The notes beneath the pieces were generated by a model. The model saw only the letters and a list, made by a program, of their open reading frames with translations, did not search any database and had not been told where the DNA came from. This document shows positions 9,690 to 12,738 of a stretch of DNA of 12,738 bases, piece after piece. The stretch is taken from positions 1 through 12,738 of the forward strand of contig CADCUE010000093.1 of NCBI GenBank assembly GCA_902805805.1, written 5' to 3'. This DNA comes from an uncultured Frankineae bacterium (GTDB taxonomy: Bacteria > Actinomycetota > Actinomycetes > Mycobacteriales > SCTD01). The stretch's first letter is position 1. Each line of letters starts with the position of its first letter. The position numbers and the translations under genes were made by a program.

Positions 9690-10565
9690 GTGCTCGCGAT
9701 CGTCCTGCCGAAGGGCAGCCTGGAGAAGCAGGTCCTCGAGCTGTTCTCCGCCGCCGACCTGCACGTCGTGCGGGGAGGTGACCGCGACTACCACGCCCGG
9801 GTGGACGACCCGCGCATCGACCGGGTGCGCTTCCTGCGCCCGCAGGAGATCCCGACCTACGTCGAGCAGGGGATCTTCGACCTCGGCATCAGCGGGCGCG
9901 ACTGGATCACCGAGACCGCAGCGGACGTCGTCAGCCTCGGCGAGATCGGCGGCGGCCGGGCGGGGGAGGCGGTGGTGAGCGTCGTGCTCGCCGTCCCCAA
10001 GGAGTCCCCCTGGAGCTCGGTCGCGGACCTGCCGGACGGGGTCCGCATCTCGACCGAGATGCCCGAGACCACGCGGCGGTTCCTGGAGGAGCACGGGGTC
10101 AAGGCGAAGGTCTTCACCAGCCACGGCGCGACCGAGGCCAAGATCCCCGACATCGTCGACGCGATCGTCGACCTCACCGAGACCGGCTCGTCGCTGCGCA
10201 AGGCCGGTCTGAAGATCATCGCGACGCTGCTGACCAGCCGCACCGAGCTGCTGGCCAACCGCGAGGCGTACGAGGACCCGGCCAAGCGCGCGGCGATGGA
10301 CGACCTCGTCGTGCTGCTGCAGGGAGCCCTGCGGGCCCGCGGGCACGTCCTGCTCAAGCTCAACGTCCCGGCCGCGCAGCTCGACGAGGTGCTGGCCGTC
10401 CTGCCGGCCATGTCCTCGCCGACGGTGATGGCACTGGCCGCCGGGGACATGCGCGCGCTGGAGACCGTCGTGCCGAAGAAGGGCGTCAACACGCTCATCC
10501 CGTCGCTCAAGGCGGCCGGGGCGCGCGACATCCTCGAGCTGCCGATCTCCAAGATCGTGGAGTGA
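9690..10565 (+). CDS. hisG: ATP phosphoribosyltransferase, long form
   Basis: This 291-residue enzyme condenses ATP with PRPP, the first and feedback-controlled step of histidine synthesis. Catalytic-domain motifs are LPKGSLEKQVLELF, RFLRPQEIPTYV, FDLGISGRDWI and the PRPP loop DLTETGSSL (161-169). From about residue 210 there is a C-terminal regulatory domain (LLQGALRARGHVLLKLNVP to GARDILELPISKIVE), so this is the long form that needs no HisZ. The sequence differs clearly from the HisG I recall from Streptomyces and Mycobacterium (starts of the type MLRIAVPNKGSL), which suggests another lineage. AGAGAGG lies 7 bases before the GTG. The short gap from ribH suggests co-transcription with the riboflavin genes. 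hisE, the usual partner upstream, is absent. Confidence 0.93.
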   Translation: MLAIVLPKGSLEKQVLELFSAADLHVVRGGDRDYHARVDDPRIDRVRFLRPQEIPTYVEQGIFDLGISGRDWITETAADVVSLGEIGGGRAGEAVVSVVLAVPKESPWSSVADLPDGVRISTEMPETTRRFLEEHGVKAKVFTSHGATEAKIPDIVDAIVDLTETGSSLRKAGLKIIATLLTSRTELLANREAYEDPAKRAAMDDLVVLLQGALRARGHVLLKLNVPAAQLDEVLAVLPAMSSPTVMALAAGDMRALETVVPKKGVNTLIPSLKAAGARDILELPISKIVE

Positions 10566-11011
10566 CGACGGCGGACGCCGCACCGGTCCGCGCGCGGCCG
10601 CGGCGGCTGATCCGGGTCTGCTGGGCGGTGGCCGTCCTCGTGGTCCTCGTCTTCGCCGCGCTCGCCGTGGCGCTGGGTCAGGGACCGGAAGGAGACGCGC
10701 AGTTCCAGCTGGCGGACCAGATCGCGTTCTTCCTGCTGGGCGTGCTGGTGGCCGCTTCGGCGCTGCTGTTCACCCGGTCCCGGGTCGAGGGCACCGCCGA
10801 GGGCGTACGGGTGCGCAACCCGCTCGGCACCAAGGACGTGCCCTGGCAGGTGGTGCGCGCGATCCGCCTCGACGAGGGCGCACCGTGGGCCGTGCTCGAG
10901 CTGCACGACGACGAGACGGTGCAGCTGCTCGCGGTCCAGGCCCACGACGGCGACCTCGCCGTCGACGCGGTCCTCGGCCTGCGCGCGCTGCTCGCCGCCA
11001 GCCGCGGCTGA
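10562..11011 (+). CDS. Small membrane protein with C-terminal PH-like domain
   Basis: This 149-residue protein begins with a short basic segment (RARPRRLIR), then two hydrophobic helices at about 19-38 and 50-70, then a soluble part (RVEGTAEGVRVRNPLGTKDVPWQVVRAIRLDEGAPWAVLEL and on) resembling the bacterial PH domain found in many small actinobacterial membrane proteins. Such genes commonly sit after ribH or hisG in actinomycetes. The topology suggests a hairpin in the membrane with both ends in the cytoplasm, by the positive-inside rule. The GTG overlaps the hisG stop (GTGA) and has no clear Shine-Dalgarno, so translation is probably coupled. The biochemical role is unknown. Confidence 0.78.
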   Translation: MTTADAAPVRARPRRLIRVCWAVAVLVVLVFAALAVALGQGPEGDAQFQLADQIAFFLLGVLVAASALLFTRSRVEGTAEGVRVRNPLGTKDVPWQVVRAIRLDEGAPWAVLELHDDETVQLLAVQAHDGDLAVDAVLGLRALLAASRG

Positions 11012-11014
11012 CCT

Positions 11015-11030
11015 GCGGTCGGGCGACCGC
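11015..11030. terminator. GCGGTC/GACCGC inverted repeat, terminator-like or operator
   Basis: GCGGTC (11015-11020), a GGGC loop and GACCGC (11025-11030) form a perfect 6-bp hairpin just after the stop of the PH-like gene and just before the -10-like box of the next gene. No T-run follows, so termination would be weak. It could equally be an operator in the spacer region of the following promoter. Confidence 0.3.
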
Positions 11031-11035
11031 CTCGC

Positions 11036-11041
11036 TAGCGT
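11036..11041 (+). promoter_or_regulatory. Candidate -10 (TAGCGT) for leaderless SseB-like gene
   Basis: TAGCGT fits TAnnnT and ends 8 bases before the GTG at 11050, the spacing expected for a leaderless transcript. No Shine-Dalgarno better than GGG is seen before the GTG. No -35 box is evident. Confidence 0.35.
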
Positions 11042-11049
11042 TCCCGGGC

Positions 11050-11820
11050 GTGAGCGACACGGGCGCGGCCGACCCCCGGCTGGCCGCGGCCCTCGCCGCG
11101 CTCGCCGAGCGGCCGACGGGTGCGGCCCGCGCCGAGGTCCTGGCCGCCTTCGTCGGGGCCCGGGTCTTCGCAGCGGTCACCGCGACGAGCACGGCGGAGC
11201 ACGTCGAGCCCGGCACGGGCCTGCGCGCGGAGTCGAGCGCCGAGATGGTCCTGCTGAGCCTGGTGGGCAGCGCCGGGAGCCGCGCCGTGCCGCTGTTCCT
11301 CGACGCCGGCGGCGCGGTCGCGTTCCGGGCCGGCGCGCGGCCGGTGCCGCTGCCTGGATCGCAGGCCTGCGCGGCCGCCCTGCAGGACGGCGCGGTGGCC
11401 GTCCTGCTGGACCCGCCGGGCGCTGCCCTGCCGCTGTCCGGACCCGAGCTGGGCGAGCTGTCCCACGGTCGGGTGCCCGTGGCCGGCGCGCTCCTGTCGG
11501 CGGCCCGCACGACGACGCCGCTGACCGGGGCGGCCGCCGCCGACGCCGACCTGCTGCGCGCGGTCGCCGAGGCGCTGCGTCCGGAGGCGGTGCACGCCGC
11601 CCGGCTGCTCGAGGGGCCCGACGGCCCGGTGCTCGGCCTGGTGCCCGACGGCGCGCTCGACCCCGCCGCCCTCACCGCCCTCGCCGCCCGCGTGCTGCCC
11701 CGCGTCGGCCGGCCCGAGCTCGCCGTGGCGGTCGTGCCGCCGGACGGTCCTGGTCTGCCCGTGCCGCTGGTGGAGCACCGGCGACCGCGGCGCTGGCGGG
11801 CCCTCAGACGGGACCGGTGA
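11050..11820 (+). CDS. SseB-like family protein
   Basis: This 256-residue, alanine-rich protein resembles the SseB-family proteins that actinomycetes carry near infC. The N-terminal half has the expected order: a helix (DPRLAAALAALAERPTGAARAEVLAAFVGARVFAAV), a STAEHVEPGTGLRAESSAEM segment, the strand AVPLFLDAGGAVAF, then LQDGAVAVLLDPPG. The C-terminal half (VAEALRPEAVHAARLLEGPDGPVLGLV and on) looks like a second, weaker unit. There is no signal peptide, membrane segment or catalytic motif, and the function is unknown. The GTG at 11050 is preferred because it is preceded by a -10-like box at leaderless spacing and because upstream codons overlap the previous gene. Its 3' end overlaps the minus-strand DUF1844 gene by 17 bases. 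Confidence 0.68.
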   Translation: MSDTGAADPRLAAALAALAERPTGAARAEVLAAFVGARVFAAVTATSTAEHVEPGTGLRAESSAEMVLLSLVGSAGSRAVPLFLDAGGAVAFRAGARPVPLPGSQACAAALQDGAVAVLLDPPGAALPLSGPELGELSHGRVPVAGALLSAARTTTPLTGAAAADADLLRAVAEALRPEAVHAARLLEGPDGPVLGLVPDGALDPAALTALAARVLPRVGRPELAVAVVPPDGPGLPVPLVEHRRPRRWRALRRDR

Positions 11821-12190
11821 GCTTCTCGCCAGGACCGTCCCCCGGAGCGTCCGGCTCGGACGAGGCCTCCCGGAAGGCCTTCTGCAGGGCCTGCAGCCCG
11901 TCGCGCAGCGGCGCGGCGTGCACCCCGAGGTCCGGCCGGGCCGCGGTCACCAGACCGGCGAGCGCGCTGATGAGCTTGCGCGCCTCGTCCAGGTCCTGCA
12001 GCGCACGCCCCTCCTCGGCCAGGCCGCACTTGACGGCCGCCGCGGACATCAGGTGCACGGCGGCCGAGGCGATCACCTCCGCCGCCGGCACCTCGGCGAT
12101 GTCCCGGGCCTCCGACGCCGACGGTGCTCCCCCGGGCGCAGGTCCGTCGGTCGGCAGGTCGGGATCGGCAGGCGCGGGGGAGGCGGTCAC
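11804..12190 (-). CDS. DUF1844 family protein
   Basis: This 128-residue protein is typical of DUF1844, a conserved actinobacterial family of unknown function encoded beside infC. A Pro/Ala-rich N-terminal tail of about 40 residues is followed by the core EVIASAAVHLMSAAAVKCGL, DLDEARKLISALAGLVTA and PLRDGLQALQKAFREAS, and a conserved end DAPGDGPGEK. It has no signal peptide or catalytic motif and is predicted helical. The GTG at 12190 is chosen because the family starts close to here and a -10-like AAGAGT lies 6 bases upstream. The open frame continues to 12484, but that would run across the whole infC leader. It is convergent with the SseB-like gene and divergent from infC. Confidence 0.85.
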   Translation of the reverse strand: MTASPAPADPDLPTDGPAPGGAPSASEARDIAEVPAAEVIASAAVHLMSAAAVKCGLAEEGRALQDLDEARKLISALAGLVTAARPDLGVHAAPLRDGLQALQKAFREASSEPDAPGDGPGEKLTGPV

Positions 12191-12207
12191 CCTGCTACTC
12201 TTGCAGG
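12191..12207. promoter_or_regulatory. Shared, nearly symmetric promoter element between DUF1844 and infC
   Basis: CCTGC (12191-12195), 7 bases, and GCAGG (12203-12207) form an inverted repeat directly next to the DUF1844 start codon. On the plus strand the centre reads TGC-TACTCT, an extended -10 element pointing to infC. On the minus strand it reads TGC-AAGAGT, a weaker extended -10 pointing to DUF1844 and 6 bases from its GTG. The two hexamers overlap by five bases. No -35 box is clear on either side. The infC transcript would start near 12208, giving a leader of about 290 bases. Confidence 0.5.
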
Positions 12208-12372
12208 GCGACCCGGCTCCCGGCTGCCCGGCACCGCTCCGCCCCGGCACCACCTGGGCGCAGAGGTGCAGAGCCTCCGGGAGTCGTGCAAGCGGAGGTC
12301 CCCACCTCCCACCCGAGGAGCCGACAGGCGCCCGGGTCCGGTCGGCGCCACCCGCGGCGGGAGCCGTGGCAC

Positions 12373-12456
12373 GTGCGCCGTCGTGGTCCGCCGCCCTCCT
12401 GCGGGTGCTGCGGACGTCTGGTGGGCCCTGCGCTGAGCGCGGGGCCCTTCGTGTGA
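12373..12456 (+). other. Possible leader ORF (27 codons) in the infC leader
   Basis: A GTG at 12373, 9 bases after GGGAG (12359-12363), opens a 27-codon frame reading V-RRR-G-PPP-SCGCCGRLVGP and on, closed by TGA at 12454-12456. It spans both late hairpins and ends just past the terminator-like stem. The Arg run, the PPP run and the CGCC cluster are the kinds of sequence that can slow ribosomes, as in known leader peptides. Another frame is also open here and GC-rich DNA gives many chance ORFs, so this is only a candidate. Confidence 0.2.
12423..12447 (+). terminator. Terminator-like hairpin in the infC leader
   Basis: GGGCCCTGCG (12423-12432) pairs with CGCGGGGCCC (12438-12447), with one G-U pair and a CTGAG loop, giving a very stable 10-bp stem followed by TTCGTGT, a poor T-run. 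It lies about 50 bases before the infC start and after the probable transcription start, so it would act as an attenuator rather than as the end of a gene. Confidence 0.45.
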
Positions 12457-12486
12457 GCCCCGGGGCGCGGTCATGAACGCTCACCT

Positions 12487-12491
12487 GGAGG
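12487..12491 (+). promoter_or_regulatory. infC Shine-Dalgarno (GGAGG)
   Basis: GGAGG at 12487-12491 is the best Shine-Dalgarno match in the leader and sits 4 bases before the ATC at 12496. It points to this codon as the infC start even though it is not ATG, GTG or TTG. The spacing is slightly short. Confidence 0.7.
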
Positions 12492-12495
12492 CCAC

Positions 12496-12738
12496 ATCAG
12501 CGCTGAACCCCGCATCAACGACCGGATCCGCGTGCCCGAGGTGCGCCTGGTCGGACCCAACGGCGAGCAGGTCGGGATCGTCGCCATCGGCGAGGCGATC
12601 AAGCTGGCTCAGGACTCCGACCTCGACCTGGTCGAGGTCGCTCCGATGGCCCGCCCGCCGGTCTGCAAGCTCATGGACTACGGGAAGTTCAAGTACGAGA
12701 CGGCGCAGAAGGCGCGTGAGAGCCGCAAGAACCAGGTG
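12496..12738 (+). CDS. infC: Translation initiation factor IF-3, N-terminal part, ATC start (truncated by window end)
   Basis: The first 81 codons of IF-3 are visible; the rest lies beyond the window. IF-3 binds the 30S subunit and checks the start codon and initiator tRNA. The N-domain is unmistakable: [54 protein letters not shown] and the linker start [10 protein letters not shown]. The frame upstream has a TGA at 12454-12456 and none of the 13 codons between it and 12496 is ATG, GTG or TTG; the first downstream GTG is codon 13, inside the conserved domain. The ATC at 12496, 4 bases after GGAGG, is therefore the likely start. infC using a rare AUU-type start is well known and supports autoregulation, because IF-3 itself rejects such codons. 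The gene usually leads an infC-rpmI-rplT operon. Confidence 0.92.
   Translation, partial: MSAEPRINDRIRVPEVRLVGPNGEQVGIVAIGEAIKLAQDSDLDLVEVAPMARPPVCKLMDYGKFKYETAQKARESRKNQV

Larger units (their letters stand above)
12208..12495 (+). promoter_or_regulatory. Structured infC leader region (no recognised gene)
   Basis: The 305 bases between the DUF1844 start and infC contain no recognisable protein gene but many strong stems: CACCT/AGGTG (12251-12255 with 12264-12268), CCTCCG/CGGAGG (12274-12279 with 12293-12298), the competing GGAGGT/ACCTCC (12294-12299 with 12304-12309), GCCGAC/GTCGGC (12320-12325 with 12341-12346), an 11-bp stem at 12386-12415 and the terminator-like hairpin at 12423-12447. 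A long leader fits the known autoregulation of infC in other bacteria, but I do not recognise a specific riboswitch class and the T-box consensus is absent. Confidence 0.5.

Noticed and set aside
12191..12484. N-terminal extension of the DUF1844 gene to an ATG at 12484
   Set aside because: The extra 98 codons run antisense through the infC leader, are composition-driven, and are not part of the family. The GTG at 12190 fits family length and a nearby -10 element.
12208..12495. T-box riboswitch in the infC leader
   Set aside because: The conserved AGGGTGGxACCGCG block is absent and infC is not a usual T-box target.
12473..12498. ATG at 12473 as the infC start
   Set aside because: It is in a different frame from IF-3 and translates to an unrelated Ser/Thr/Arg-rich sequence, so it cannot start IF-3 without a frameshift.

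Overview
The window is a high-GC chromosomal segment from an actinomycete (Actinomycetota). I base this on the GC-rich third codon positions, the preference for GTG starts (10 of the 13 genes whose start lies in the window and begins with ATG or GTG), a PriA lacking helicase motifs, an FMN riboswitch ahead of ribD, a lumazine synthase with actinobacterial signatures, and a DUF1844 gene placed divergently from infC. I cannot name the genus. It is mostly housekeeping DNA: I see no insertion sequence, prophage, CRISPR array, tRNA or rRNA.

Layout. Bases 1-3907 hold a tight plus-strand run: the 3' end of priA, then def, fmt and rsmB. Def and Fmt act at opposite ends of the N-formyl-methionine cycle, and RsmB methylates 16S rRNA, so this is a translation-initiation and ribosome-maturation block. 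A 230-base gap with a promoter-like site precedes rpe, which overlaps by 4 bases a response regulator with a variant GGDEF domain (GGDDF). Next come an FMN riboswitch (about 5858-6004) and the riboflavin operon ribD-ribE-ribBA-ribH, followed after 27 bases by hisG, a small two-helix membrane protein, and then an SseB-like gene with its own leaderless promoter candidate. A DUF1844 gene lies on the minus strand, meeting the SseB-like gene tail to tail with a 17-base overlap. From nearly the same spot, transcription towards infC would start on the plus strand; infC is cut by the window end.

How the genes work together. Rpe makes or consumes ribulose 5-phosphate, a direct substrate of RibBA; RibBA also opens GTP. 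RibD carries the pyrimidine branch, RibH joins the branches to lumazine and RibE makes riboflavin. FMN made from riboflavin would shut the operon down through the riboswitch, and hisG may share that transcript.

Most notable points: infC appears to start at ATC, with no canonical start available between an in-frame stop and the conserved domain. Its roughly 290-base leader is full of hairpins and holds a possible short leader ORF. The DUF1844 and infC promoters seem to share one nearly symmetric -10 element. The riboswitch has an enlarged P2 arm. hisE is missing from its expected place beside an hisG of unusual type for actinomycetes. I found no clearly new multi-gene system.
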